Positions 7,807-16,402 of a DNA stretch of 42,238 bases are shown one piece after another. The notes under the pieces were generated by a model that was not told where the DNA came from, searched no databases, and saw nothing but the letters and a program-made list of their open reading frames with translations. Location: positions 1 through 42,238 of the forward strand of contig CANKQY010000012.1 in assembly GCA_947485745.1 (NCBI GenBank), read 5' to 3'. Made by a program: the position numbers and the translations under genes. This DNA comes from Bacteroidota bacterium. Its GTDB lineage: Bacteria > Bacteroidota > Bacteroidia > UKL13-3. The first letter of the stretch is position 1. Each line of letters starts with the position of its first letter.

Positions 7807-7836
7807 TTGTCTGTTTCCTATTTTTCAGTATTTTTG
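7807..7836 (+). promoter_or_regulatory. Promoter of the DUF6089-uppS-bamA cluster
   Basis: TTG (7807-7809), 19 bases and TATTTTTG (7829-7836) match the Bacteroidota TTG-N17-23-TAnnTTTG promoter well. The -7 box ends five bases before the ATG at 7842, so transcription is predicted to begin at or beside the start codon. Confidence 0.65.
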
Positions 7837-7841
7837 CTATT

Positions 7842-8771
7842 ATGGACAAATTTAAAAGTCAGTATATTTTAGTTGTTTTCATCCTTATTGGCTTGATAGC
7901 CAATGCGCAACGCGTTGAGGTAGGTTTAATGATTGGTGGTTCAAATTATTTGGGCGATCTAAGTAATGAGAAAATATTGATGAAAGAGACCCATTTCTCT
8001 GGTTCTATATTCGGACGATATAACTTTTCGCCCAAATTTGCCATGAAAGGATATTTTGGTTACGGAAAGGTATCTGGCGACGATAAAAATTTAATCAGTG
8101 AAAAGCGCGATTATTTATTAAAAGGGGTTAAAATGACTGGCTTTGAATTCAATAAATACCGCAATTTGAATTTCTATTCAGATATTTATGAATTTTCATT
8201 ACATGCAGAATATAATTTCCTTAAAAACGAACTAAGTACTTACAAAGCCAGACCCTTTCTACCATATGTTTTTATCGGATTGGGTATTTTTAATTTCAAT
8301 CCAAAATCTAATTTTGGCAACAACACTGTTGAATTGCAACCATTAGCAACTGAAGGTCAAGGTTCAACCACCTACAATGAAATGAAGAAATATTCTCTCA
8401 CGGCAGTTTGTTTGCCAATGGGCATTGGGTTTAGGCAAAAAATTGGGGATGATTTTTTTATCGGAGTGGAAGGTGGTGTAAGGTTCACCAATACTAATTA
8501 TTTAGATGATGTGGGCGGAAAGTATGGTAGTGGTTCAGTTATTTTTGGTGCATCAGGTAAAACAGGTGTTTTAATGGCAGACCGTTCATGGGAGTTAAAT
8601 CCCAATTCAAATCCAAGTACCGAAAATCCTTTAGCTACAGAGACTTTTATTTTCAATGAAGATGATAAAAGAAGTGACCGCACTTTAAATAAAACCGATA
8701 TGTATTTTATGGCTGGGATTACCTTGTCATATACCATACGTTTTAGGGGCCAAGGATGCCCAACTTTCTAA
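7842..8771 (+). CDS. DUF6089 family outer-membrane beta-barrel protein (copy 1)
   Basis: A 309-residue protein with an N-terminal signal peptide (ILVVFILIGLIANAQ, cleavage likely after NAQ). Alternating hydrophobic beta-strands follow, consistent with an outer-membrane barrel. RVEVGLMIGGSNYLGDLS just after the signal and the aromatic C-terminal region are typical of the DUF6089 family, found next to uppS-bamA in Bacteroidota. Its function is not established. The neighbouring gene is a paralogue: it opens with RVELGLLGGVCNYWGDLS and shares several blocks, such as FNKxRNLxFxSDI and YLDDV. Copy 1 contains an extra segment of about 40-50 residues near PNSNPSTENPLATE. The two genes are six bases apart and should be co-expressed. 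Confidence 0.8.
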   Translation: MDKFKSQYILVVFILIGLIANAQRVEVGLMIGGSNYLGDLSNEKILMKETHFSGSIFGRYNFSPKFAMKGYFGYGKVSGDDKNLISEKRDYLLKGVKMTGFEFNKYRNLNFYSDIYEFSLHAEYNFLKNELSTYKARPFLPYVFIGLGIFNFNPKSNFGNNTVELQPLATEGQGSTTYNEMKKYSLTAVCLPMGIGFRQKIGDDFFIGVEGGVRFTNTNYLDDVGGKYGSGSVIFGASGKTGVLMADRSWELNPNSNPSTENPLATETFIFNEDDKRSDRTLNKTDMYFMAGITLSYTIRFRGQGCPTF

Positions 8772-8777
8772 ATTTTC

Positions 8778-9566
8778 ATGAGAAATTGGTTCCTCATTGT
8801 TATTCTTTGCCTAGCAGTTAATGGTTTTGCCCAGCGTGTTGAATTGGGTCTTCTTGGCGGTGTCTGCAATTATTGGGGCGATTTGTCACCTACTATGGTA
8901 TCAAATGAAACCCAACCAACTTTTGGTTTTTTTACAAGATTAAATTTAAATCATACTTGGGCTATAAAAGCAGAATTAAATAGGCTAACAGTTTCTGGTG
9001 CTGATGCCAATTTTGATTTTAACAAAACTAGAAATTTGAGTTTCAAATCAGATATCAATGAAGCAGCTGTTATTTTTGAATTTAATTACCTAAAATACAG
9101 CACACACGTGCTTGATGAAAATTTCACCTCTTATTTGTTTTTGGGTGTTGGTGCATTTCAATTTAACCCCCAAGCACAACTAAATGGCACATGGTATGAT
9201 TTAAGTGATTATAAAACTGAAGGAGTAGATTATAAAAAATTGTCGGTAGCGGTTCCCTTTGGAATAGGCATTAAATGGATGCTGAGTAAGAAATTTGCTT
9301 TTGAGAGCCAATTGAATTTCAGGAAAACCTATACCGATTATTTGGATGATGTAAGCAATGTTTACCCCGATGTGACTTCGAGGTTTAATGATGGTGGACT
9401 AATCAGCGCTACTTTAACTGACAGGTCCGTTGAATTATATGGTATCCCGCAGTTTAAAAATGGTTATAAAAGAGGTGATCCAAGTCACAAAGATTGGTAT
9501 ATGGGTTTAACAATGGGTTTTTCTATGAGGTTAAACACCCGGTCTAAGTGTCCAAGATTTTTTTAA
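8778..9566 (+). CDS. DUF6089 family outer-membrane beta-barrel protein (copy 2)
   Basis: The 262-residue paralogue of the preceding gene. It has a signal peptide (WFLIVILCLAVNGFAQ), the block RVELGLLGGVCNYWGDLS, and predicted beta-strands. It lacks the longer insertion before the C-terminus seen in copy 1. The last residues, MRLNTRSKCPRFF, end in phenylalanine, compatible with a barrel signal recognised by the BAM complex whose BamA gene lies downstream. The role is unknown, but conserved linkage to bamA, ompH and murI suggests envelope biogenesis. The stop codon overlaps a TAAATTTG box (9564-9571) that may be an internal promoter for uppS. Confidence 0.8.
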   Translation: MRNWFLIVILCLAVNGFAQRVELGLLGGVCNYWGDLSPTMVSNETQPTFGFFTRLNLNHTWAIKAELNRLTVSGADANFDFNKTRNLSFKSDINEAAVIFEFNYLKYSTHVLDENFTSYLFLGVGAFQFNPQAQLNGTWYDLSDYKTEGVDYKKLSVAVPFGIGIKWMLSKKFAFESQLNFRKTYTDYLDDVSNVYPDVTSRFNDGGLISATLTDRSVELYGIPQFKNGYKRGDPSHKDWYMGLTMGFSMRLNTRSKCPRFF

Positions 9567-9571
9567 ATTTG
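9564..9571 (+). promoter_or_regulatory. Possible internal -7 box before uppS
   Basis: TAAATTTG fits TAnnTTTG and overlaps the stop codon of the second DUF6089 gene. It would give uppS a leader of about 30 bases. No good -33 element is visible, so this is tentative. Confidence 0.3.
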
Positions 9572-9607
9572 CCAATCAAAAAGTATTGGTAAAGTATAGT
9601 TGATAAA

Positions 9608-10351
9608 ATGAGTTTGAAGGAAAACATAGACCCTGCTAAAATGCCCAAGCATATTGCCATCATTATGGATGGGAATGGCAGATGGGCAAAGGGTAAAGGT
9701 AAGTTTAGAATATTTGGTCATGAAACGGGCGTTTCTACTGTTAAGTCAATTACCGAGGCGGCAGCAGAAATTGGTGTGAAATATTTAACGCTTTATGCCT
9801 TCTCCACGGAAAATTGGAATAGACCACCGCTTGAGGTAAGGGCATTAATGGAGTTGCTAGTTAGCACTATGCGCAAAGAGTTGCCTACCCTCATGAAAAA
9901 CAATATTCGTTTGTCTTTTATTGGGAATAAAGAAGACCTTCCTGCTAGTTGCCAAAAACAATTGGAGGCAACAATGGAAGAAACCAAAAACAACAATAGG
10001 ATGGATTTGGTACTTGCACTGAGCTATAGTGCTAAATGGGATTTGGTTCAGGCCATACAAAAAATTGCCACCGACACCTTAAGTGGTAAAATTAAACAAG
10101 ACGACATCAACGATCAATTAATAGATAGCTATTTATCCACTCACTGGATGCCGCACCCTGAGTTAATGATAAGAACCAGCGGTGAAAAAAGAATTAGTAA
10201 CTTTTTGCTATGGGAAATCGCTTATAGTGAATTATACTTTACTGATAAGCTTTGGCCCGATTTCACTAAAGAAGATCTTTTTCATGCAATTTTTGATTAC
10301 CAAAATCGCGAACGTAGATTTGGAAAAACCAGCGAGCAATTAAACAGTTGA
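9608..10351 (+). CDS. uppS: Isoprenyl transferase (undecaprenyl diphosphate synthase)
   Basis: Cis-prenyltransferase of 247 residues that makes undecaprenyl diphosphate, the lipid carrier for peptidoglycan and surface glycans. The family signature IAIIMDGNGRWA places catalytic D21 and the diphosphate-binding R25-W26 at the N-terminus. YAFSTENWNRP follows at about 62-72. The second signature, LMIRTSGEKRISNFLLWEIAYSEL, binds isopentenyl diphosphate. WPDF and the C-terminal RRFG complete the set. It is cytosolic or peripheral on the membrane. It sits between the DUF6089 pair and bamA, the normal Bacteroidota arrangement, and is two bases from bamA. Confidence 0.95.
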   Translation: MSLKENIDPAKMPKHIAIIMDGNGRWAKGKGKFRIFGHETGVSTVKSITEAAAEIGVKYLTLYAFSTENWNRPPLEVRALMELLVSTMRKELPTLMKNNIRLSFIGNKEDLPASCQKQLEATMEETKNNNRMDLVLALSYSAKWDLVQAIQKIATDTLSGKIKQDDINDQLIDSYLSTHWMPHPELMIRTSGEKRISNFLLWEIAYSELYFTDKLWPDFTKEDLFHAIFDYQNRERRFGKTSEQLNS

Positions 10352-10353
10352 GG

Positions 10354-12900
10354 ATGAACAAAAGATATTATTTTATTTTATTATCCATCTGTTTATTGGG
10401 TGGTTTTAGAGTTATAGCACAAGATACAACTGGGGCTGCAACTAAGCCACCTGCCTATTTTAACCTAAATTATAATAGCCCACAACAATATATTTTAGGA
10501 GGTATTGAGATTGTTGGCACCGAATATTACGATAAGGCTGTATTAGCAGTTTTGAGTGGCTTAACAATTGGGCAAAAGATTCGCATTCCCTCTGAAGATA
10601 TTTCTAAAGCAATTTCCAATTTATGGCGCCAGAAATTATTCGAAGACGTTAAATTATCAGTCGCAAAAATTGAGGATGATAAAATATACCTCCAAATTTA
10701 TTTAAAGGAGAAACCTCGTTTATCAACCTTCACAATTAAGGGCTTGAAGAAAAGTAAGGCAGAAGAATTGAGAGAAGTTTTAACCATTAAAACGGGCCAA
10801 ATTATAACCGAAAATGTGTTAAACGGAACCAATAGATCTATCAAGAATTTTTACGAAGAAAAAGGATACTTGGATGCACATGCAACGTTTGAACAAATTC
10901 CAGATGACCCAAAAAGGAATACGATTAAGTTGAAAATAAATGTTGATAGAGGTAAAAAAATTAGCATATCAGGACTGTCATTCACTGGAAATAAAAGTGT
11001 GCCTAGTGAAAAGTTGCGCAAGGTGATGAAAGACACCAAACCTAAAGCCTTCTTCTTTACAAAATCAAAGTATATTGAAGATAAATATGTTGAAGACAAA
11101 CAAAAGGTTGTAAATAAATACTTAAGCTTGGGCTACAGAGATATGCAAATTATTTCTGATTCTATTTGGAGAGATGATAAAGGCATTAGAATTAACATAA
11201 ATTTGTTTGAAGGAAATAAGTACTATTTTAGAAACATCGATTTTATAGGAAATTCAAAATACAAATCAGAAGACTTATACAAAATTTTGCGCATCAAAAA
11301 TGGTGATGTTTACGATCAATCTATTTTGGATCAACGATTAAACATGAGTCAAGATGGCAATGACATCAGTACCTTATACATGGATGATGGTTATTTATTT
11401 TTTAGGATCGAACCCATAGAAGTTTTAATTGAAAACGATTCAATTGATATTGAAATTAGAATGTCGGAGGGTAATCAGGCCTACATTAATAATGTTACGG
11501 TTAAAGGAAATTCTAAAACGAGCGACCATGTTGTTTTACGAGAGTTAAGAACTAAACCTGGTATGCTTTTTAGTCGGTCTGATATTACGCGCTCTTTGCA
11601 AGGTCTATCTCAAATTGGCTATTTTAATCCCGAAGCCTTAAATGTAAATCCTGTGCCTAACCCAATTACTGGAACGGTTGATATTGAATACAAAGTTGAA
11701 GAAAGACCCAATGACCAAATTGAGTTAAGTGGCGGTTGGGGAGCTGGTTTTGTTGTGGGCACCCTTGGATTAACACTTAATAATTTCTCTGTTAGAAAAG
11801 CTTTGGATGCAAAAAATTGGGCGCCAATTCCTTCTGGTGATGGACAAAGAGTTTCGTTAAGGGCGCAAACCAATGGAAGTTTTTTTCAATCTTATAATGC
11901 CTCATTTACTGAACCTTGGTTAGGTGGCAAAAAGCCAAATGCACTTACTGTTTCCGTTTATCATTCAATACAATCGAATGGAAAGCAAGGCGAATTAAGA
12001 TCTGGTTTATACACTACTGGTGCCATGATAGGTTTAGGAAAAAGACTCAAATGGCCTGATGACTTTTTTACCTTACAATACCAATTGGGTTACCAATTAT
12101 ATAACAATGACCCCGATTTTTTGGGGAATGTATATTGGACTACTATTCCTTCTGGCAAAACCAATAGTTTAAGTTTGAAAATTATTTTAGGAAGGAATTC
12201 TACAGACCAACCAATTTACCCTAGGTCTGGCTCAAACATAGCATTGAGTTTACAATTTACCCCACCCTTCTCTATCTTTGGAAATACTGATAAAGAAAAA
12301 ACAAGCGAACTCCCCGGAAAAAATTGGCTAGAGTTTTATAAATGGAAATTTGACGCCTCTTGGTTTGTAAAACTTGCAGGCACAAAACGCCCTTTGGTGC
12401 TAATGACGCGTGTTAATTTTGGATTCATAGGTTCCTATAATATCAATAAGGGAATTACTCCTTTTGAACGCTTTTGGGTAGGGGGTTCGGGCCTTACGGG
12501 ATTTAGTTTGGATGGTCGTGAGTTGGTTTCATTGAGAGGTTACCAAGATAATTCGCTCACACCATATACCATCAATCCCTTAACTGGTAATTACCAACAA
12601 ACCGGTGCCACAATTTATAATAGGTATACCATGGAATTGCGTTACCCAATTTCATTAAACCCTCAGGCTACAGTATTTCCATTGCTATTTGCAGAAGCCG
12701 GCGGTACCTGGTTAGATGCTAAAAAGTTTAATCCTTTTGAAGTTGTTAGGTCTTATGGAATGGGTGTAAGGATTTTTCTACCCATGTTTGGTATGATAGG
12801 TCTGGATTATGGTTGGGGCATAGATTTACCGCCAAATAATCCAAATGCAGCTAGGGTAAATGGAGGTAATTTCCACTTTTTATTGGGTCAACAATTTTAA
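10354..12900 (+). CDS. bamA: BamA, outer-membrane protein assembly factor
   Basis: Omp85-family core of the BAM complex that folds beta-barrel proteins into the outer membrane; 848 residues. A signal peptide ends near VIAQ (residue 23). Five POTRA domains follow, seen as repeats starting near YILGGIEIVGTEY, LSTFTIKGLKK, ISISGLSFTGNKS, YYFRNIDFIGNSK and AYINNVTVKGNSK. The 16-strand barrel begins around residue 450. The loop-6 motif appears as RGYQDN after GGSGLTGFSLDGRELV. The protein ends in phenylalanine (HFLLGQQF). The ATG at 10354 is preferred to a TTG at 10348 that overlaps the uppS stop. The two downstream OmpH genes encode periplasmic chaperones that deliver substrates to BamA. Confidence 0.95.
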   Translation: MNKRYYFILLSICLLGGFRVIAQDTTGAATKPPAYFNLNYNSPQQYILGGIEIVGTEYYDKAVLAVLSGLTIGQKIRIPSEDISKAISNLWRQKLFEDVKLSVAKIEDDKIYLQIYLKEKPRLSTFTIKGLKKSKAEELREVLTIKTGQIITENVLNGTNRSIKNFYEEKGYLDAHATFEQIPDDPKRNTIKLKINVDRGKKISISGLSFTGNKSVPSEKLRKVMKDTKPKAFFFTKSKYIEDKYVEDKQKVVNKYLSLGYRDMQIISDSIWRDDKGIRININLFEGNKYYFRNIDFIGNSKYKSEDLYKILRIKNGDVYDQSILDQRLNMSQDGNDISTLYMDDGYLFFRIEPIEVLIENDSIDIEIRMSEGNQAYINNVTVKGNSKTSDHVVLRELRTKPGMLFSRSDITRSLQGLSQIGYFNPEALNVNPVPNPITGTVDIEYKVEERPNDQIELSGGWGAGFVVGTLGLTLNNFSVRKALDAKNWAPIPSGDGQRVSLRAQTNGSFFQSYNASFTEPWLGGKKPNALTVSVYHSIQSNGKQGELRSGLYTTGAMIGLGKRLKWPDDFFTLQYQLGYQLYNNDPDFLGNVYWTTIPSGKTNSLSLKIILGRNSTDQPIYPRSGSNIALSLQFTPPFSIFGNTDKEKTSELPGKNWLEFYKWKFDASWFVKLAGTKRPLVLMTRVNFGFIGSYNINKGITPFERFWVGGSGLTGFSLDGRELVSLRGYQDNSLTPYTINPLTGNYQQTGATIYNRYTMELRYPISLNPQATVFPLLFAEAGGTWLDAKKFNPFEVVRSYGMGVRIFLPMFGMIGLDYGWGIDLPPNNPNAARVNGGNFHFLLGQQF

Positions 12901-12910
12901 TATTACTAGT

Positions 12911-13480
12911 ATGAAAAAAATAGTATTTGGTTTATTAGTTTTTCTTTTTTTCGGTCTGAACACAAGCAAAGCCCAACGATTTGCCTATGTGGATACCGAG
13001 TATATTTTGGATATGTTACCCGAATATAAATCGGCTCAAAAGCAATTAGACCTTATAGCAGAAACATGGCAAAAGGAGGCTGAGGAGAAAAAAACCGAAA
13101 TTGATAAGTTACAGAAAGATTTTCAGGCCGAACAAATTCTTTTAACAGAGGAGCTCAAGAAAAAGAAGGAGGCAGATATTAAGGCAAAAGAAACTGATTT
13201 AAAGGAGTTTATGAATAAGAAGTTTGGCTATGAAGGAGATTTGTTTAAAAAGAGACAAGAATTAGTTAAGCCTTTGCAAGATAAAGTTTTTGATGCTTGC
13301 CAAAAAATAGCAAAACAAAGTGCATTAGACTTTATATTTGCCAAAGGTGGAGAGATGATAATGATGTACAGCAATGCCAAATACGATAAAAGCGATGAAG
13401 TTTTAATTGAATTGGGTGTGAATGTTACAAAGAACAAAGGAAATTCAGCTGAACCAACCAAAACGCTTGATGGCAGATAA
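12911..13480 (+). CDS. OmpH/Skp family periplasmic chaperone (copy 1)
   Basis: The 189-residue product has a signal peptide (KKIVFGLLVFLFFGLNTSKAQ) followed by RFAYVDTEYILDMLPEYKSA, the standard OmpH/Skp opening. A long charged helical arm (about residues 45-125, rich in K and E) is the coiled-coil tentacle that grips unfolded outer-membrane proteins. The end returns to a short beta segment (FIFAKGGEMIMMYSNAKYD). The ATG at 12911 directly precedes the signal peptide; the longer frame from 12860 overlaps bamA and is rejected. Skp proteins act as trimers in the periplasm. The second copy follows 46 bases later. Confidence 0.9.
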   Translation: MKKIVFGLLVFLFFGLNTSKAQRFAYVDTEYILDMLPEYKSAQKQLDLIAETWQKEAEEKKTEIDKLQKDFQAEQILLTEELKKKKEADIKAKETDLKEFMNKKFGYEGDLFKKRQELVKPLQDKVFDACQKIAKQSALDFIFAKGGEMIMMYSNAKYDKSDEVLIELGVNVTKNKGNSAEPTKTLDGR

Positions 13481-13526
13481 TTGGCACGATATTAGATAAT
13501 AAATAATTAATAAATAAAAAAGAACA

Positions 13527-14039
13527 ATGAAGAACATGTTAAGATCCCTAGTTGCTTTATTTGCCATTTTAGTGTTGGCAGGTAGCAGCGCTCAAGCACA
13601 AAAAATCGGTTATGTAGATTTGCAAGAATTAATGCAATTAATGCCCGAGTACAAAAAAGCAAATACCGATATGGAAGCTTTTGGAAAATCATTAGAAGAT
13701 GAATTGAAAAAAATGAGCGATGAGTTTCAAAAAAAGGTAGCAGATTATCAAAAAATTGAAAAAACCTTGTCTGAACCCATCAAAGATGTTAAACAAAAAG
13801 AATTGCAAGACATGCAAAGCCGTATCCAAGATTTTCAGCAATCAGCTCAAGAAAATATTCGTAAAAAAGAAGCCGAATTGTTGAAGCCAATCATTGAAAA
13901 AGCTAAAACTTCTATTGCAGCAGTTGCAAAAGAAGGTGGTTATAGCTACGTATTTGATAGCAGTGTTGCTGGTTTCTTATACAAACCTGATGGCGATAAC
14001 GTTATTGGAAAAGTAAAATTGAAATTAGGTATATTATAA
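13527..14039 (+). CDS. OmpH/Skp family periplasmic chaperone (copy 2)
   Basis: A second OmpH/Skp protein of 170 residues, with signal peptide (SLVALFAILVLAGSSAQAQ) and KIGYVDLQELMQLMPEYKKA after the cleavage site. The helical arm spans about residues 45-120 and ends with KEAELLKPIIEKAKTSI. The C-terminus, YSYVFDSSVAGFLYKPDG, is the short beta region typical of the family. It is clearly paralogous to copy 1 but shorter. Two ompH genes in a row after bamA is a common Bacteroidota arrangement, probably giving periplasmic holdases of differing client preference. A strong terminator follows at 14059-14097, so this ends the bamA transcription unit. Confidence 0.92.
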   Translation: MKNMLRSLVALFAILVLAGSSAQAQKIGYVDLQELMQLMPEYKKANTDMEAFGKSLEDELKKMSDEFQKKVADYQKIEKTLSEPIKDVKQKELQDMQSRIQDFQQSAQENIRKKEAELLKPIIEKAKTSIAAVAKEGGYSYVFDSSVAGFLYKPDGDNVIGKVKLKLGIL

Positions 14040-14058
14040 GAATATTAATTTTATCATT

Positions 14059-14097
14059 AAAGGTCGGTACTATATGGTAGTATCGACCTTTTTTTTT
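14059..14097 (+). terminator. Rho-independent terminator after ompH copy 2
   Basis: AAAGGTCGGTACTA (14059-14072) pairs with TAGTATCGACCTTT (14078-14091) through one G-T wobble around a five-base loop, and nine T residues follow (14089-14097). It separates the bamA-ompH unit from murI. Confidence 0.9.
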
Positions 14098-14110
14098 ACC
14101 TTGCTTTGGT

Positions 14111-14950
14111 ATGACTACCACAATTAAGCAAACACAACCAATTGGAATTTTTGATTCGGGTATTGGCGGACTTACAGTAGCAAGAGCTATAACCAAGTTA
14201 TTGCCTAATGAGCAGATTATTTATTTTGGAGATACAGCTCACATGCCTTACGGCGAAAAAAGTGCGGAAGCAATTAAAAATTTCTCCGTAAAAATAGCTG
14301 AGTTTTTAAAGTTTAAAAATTGTAAAATGATTGTGATTGCCTGTAATACGGCATCTGCAGCTGGCTATAAGGCAGTAGTTAAATCCACTGGCATGAAGGA
14401 TTTAATTGTGAATGTTATTGATCCTGCTGCACAATATGTGGTAAAGAACCATTACCGCCAAAAGATTGGCGTTATTGGCACCAAACGTACCGTTAGTTCA
14501 AATGTATATGCCAAAAGAATTGAGGCCCTAGATCCGCTTGCAAATTTGGTACAATTGGCCACTCCTTTATTGGCTCCTATGATTGAGGAAGGATTTTATA
14601 ATAACAAAATATCTCAAACAATCATCAATAATTACCTCAGTAAATCAAAGTTGAGCAAAATTGATGCACTCATTTTAGGATGTACACATTACCCTTTGGT
14701 AAAAGCCGAGATTCAAAAGTTTTATGGGAAGTCGGTTGAAGTAATTGATAGTAGCGAGATTGTTGCTTTGCATGTTAAAAGTGTGCTAGAAAAGCATCAA
14801 TTGTTGAATTCTACTGTCCCAAGTAAATTTAGTTTCGGCAAAAAAGCACAGCAGTTTATAGTAAGTGATTATACCCAAAGCTTTGAAGAAACCAGCAAAA
14901 TTTTCTTTGATGAAAAAGTGAAATTGAAACAGTTTAATATTTGGGAGTAG
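14111..14950 (+). CDS. murI: Glutamate racemase
   Basis: Cofactor-independent racemase of 279 residues that makes D-glutamate for peptidoglycan. The N-terminal IGIFDSGIGGLTVARAI contains the conserved Asp-Ser (D15-S16). The two catalytic cysteines are C78 in VIACNTASA and C191 in LGCTHYPLV. FGDTAHMPYG and VIGTKRTV are also family landmarks. Length and motifs are complete, so the enzyme should be active in the cytoplasm. It follows the ompH terminator by only 13 bases, so it may use its own promoter near the terminator or depend on read-through. The next gene starts two bases after the stop. Confidence 0.95.
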   Translation: MTTTIKQTQPIGIFDSGIGGLTVARAITKLLPNEQIIYFGDTAHMPYGEKSAEAIKNFSVKIAEFLKFKNCKMIVIACNTASAAGYKAVVKSTGMKDLIVNVIDPAAQYVVKNHYRQKIGVIGTKRTVSSNVYAKRIEALDPLANLVQLATPLLAPMIEEGFYNNKISQTIINNYLSKSKLSKIDALILGCTHYPLVKAEIQKFYGKSVEVIDSSEIVALHVKSVLEKHQLLNSTVPSKFSFGKKAQQFIVSDYTQSFEETSKIFFDEKVKLKQFNIWE

Positions 14951-14952
14951 GA

Positions 14953-15600
14953 ATGAATACGCTTCAACTAAAATTGATTTTTATTGGGTTTGTTTTATTT
15001 TCAACTGCTTGTAATTGTGATGAAAATGTAACCTTGAAAGAGTTTACCCCCCAACAAAAAATGTGGCTTGATTCTGTACCAATGGGTAATACTTCTTTTA
15101 TTGCGATTTCTTCTTTTGGTGAAACAGATTCAAGTATTATTGATAAAGAAAATGGTATTGGCGAATATTCAGAATCTCGAACCGTAAATTGCGATAGAAC
15201 GATTAAATATGATACCAGAAGTATATTTTACTTTGTTGAGAAATATTTAATTCGGTTTGAATTTAGTTCAGAAAACACACCTGAAATTTTAGAATTAAAT
15301 ATTGATAATTATGGGGCGTCATCTTTAGGTATTGGTCGTACTACTTTATATTTTGATCAATCCTTAGTAGTTCGTTCAAATTTTTATTTTCCTTTTCAAT
15401 CAATCCCAATTCCTCAAAATATGCAAATCACAGGTGATACGCTTATTAAAGGTACTACTTATTCCGATTTGAATAGGATTTTTTATGAGTTGCCTTCAAA
15501 CGCAAATCCAAGTTTTTTAAATAAGCTATGGATTTCTAAAGCGCATGGTCTCATTGCGTTTCAATTACTAAATGGCAAAATTTGGTACATCAAACCGTAA
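14953..15600 (+). CDS. Hypothetical lipoprotein
   Basis: The 215-residue product begins with a hydrophobic segment (LIFIGFVLFSTAC) that ends in a credible lipobox cysteine, giving a predicted lipid-anchored protein starting CNCDEN. The rest is a soluble mix of beta-strand-like stretches with no motif I recognise. The ATG at 14953 is preferred to an upstream TTG overlapping the murI stop. Co-transcription with murI is likely from the two-base spacing, but this is probably positional rather than functional. The following gene shares a similar layout, with a lipoprotein-like start and a W-L dipeptide about 25-35 residues after the cysteine, so the two could be diverged relatives. Confidence 0.7.
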   Translation: MNTLQLKLIFIGFVLFSTACNCDENVTLKEFTPQQKMWLDSVPMGNTSFIAISSFGETDSSIIDKENGIGEYSESRTVNCDRTIKYDTRSIFYFVEKYLIRFEFSSENTPEILELNIDNYGASSLGIGRTTLYFDQSLVVRSNFYFPFQSIPIPQNMQITGDTLIKGTTYSDLNRIFYELPSNANPSFLNKLWISKAHGLIAFQLLNGKIWYIKP

Positions 15601-15604
15601 GCGA

Positions 15605-15811
15605 ATGAAGATAAAAAGTCCATTTTTTTTAATCACTTTTGCTTTTTACTTTTTACAATTCTCATGTAATAGGGGAAAGGGTTGTGAAATTCAATACGAC
15701 AATTCTAAAAGCTTAGGAACTATTTATCTCGAACCTGAAAGTGCCAATTGGTTGAAAAAATCCAATAAACATGATTTATTCTATTTTGAAATTTGTTTAA
15801 GGTTAGAATGA
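15605..15811 (+). pseudogene. Short lipoprotein-like gene, probably truncated
   Basis: A 68-residue frame starts four bases after the previous gene and opens with a hydrophobic signal (FFLITFAFYFLQFSC) and a possible lipid-attached cysteine. About 45 residues of mature protein (CNRGKGCEIQYDN onward, with SANWLKKSN) follow before a TGA at 15809-15811. This is short for a secreted lipoprotein. The RAYT gene begins 36 bases beyond the stop, so loss of the 3' part during insertion of the RAYT region is a plausible explanation. A genuine small lipoprotein remains possible. No function can be suggested. Confidence 0.5.
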
Positions 15812-15847
15812 ATTTTACTTTTGATTATTCCTAAATGAAAATACCCC

Positions 15848-16402
15848 ATGACCTACATACCCCGAATTCATAACCGCAAATCTATTCGATTAAAGACTTT
15901 TGATTATTCTAATGGAGGAAGCTTTTTTGTTACTTTAAATGCAAAAAATAGCAAGCCACTATTTGGAGAAATCATTAAGCAAAATATACCATTTCAAACC
16001 CAAATCATGGAATTGAATGAGGCAGGAATTTATGCTAAAAAATGCTGGGAGGAAATTCCTATACATTTTCCAAATGCCTCAATTCATGAATTTATCATTA
16101 TGCCAAATCATGTTCATGGAATAATAGAGGTAATGTTTGATCCAAATTTTGCAATGAATAATAAATTCGGCAAATTTCAATCACCTGCGCGTACCATTGG
16201 GTCCATCATTCGTGGATTCAAAACAGGTGTAACAATTTGGTTCAGGCAAAATTATCCAAATCAATATCCAAAGGAAAAACCAATTTGGCATAGAAACTAT
16301 TACGAAAAAATCATCCGTAATAAAACCGACTTCGAAACCTACACGAAATACATCATGAATAACCCATCCAAATACCGAATTCTCCCGGGTAAACAAATGT
16401 AA
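15848..16402 (+). CDS. REP-associated tyrosine transposase (RAYT), Y1/HUH family
   Basis: The 184-residue protein is a single-domain HUH nuclease of the IS200-like Y1 superfamily, RAYT branch. Family signs are the N-terminal RKSIRLKTFDYSNGGSFFVT, the HUH motif H88-V89-H90 in IIMPNHVHGIIEV, and the catalytic tyrosine region WHRNYYEKIIRN with Y151 or Y152. KYIMNNPSKY, typical of the C-terminal helix, follows. RAYTs cut single-stranded REP hairpins and are usually single-copy, domesticated enzymes rather than free transposons. Here the stop codon (16400-16402) is followed at once by a GGGCGAAAAATCTTTCGCCC palindrome, and further copies lie downstream and at 150-378. This genomic pairing supports the assignment. 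All visible motifs are intact, so it may be active. Confidence 0.9.
   Translation: MTYIPRIHNRKSIRLKTFDYSNGGSFFVTLNAKNSKPLFGEIIKQNIPFQTQIMELNEAGIYAKKCWEEIPIHFPNASIHEFIIMPNHVHGIIEVMFDPNFAMNNKFGKFQSPARTIGSIIRGFKTGVTIWFRQNYPNQYPKEKPIWHRNYYEKIIRNKTDFETYTKYIMNNPSKYRILPGKQM

Noticed and set aside
10348-10353. TTG start for bamA
   Set aside because: It overlaps the uppS stop, while an ATG two codons later begins a normal signal peptide.
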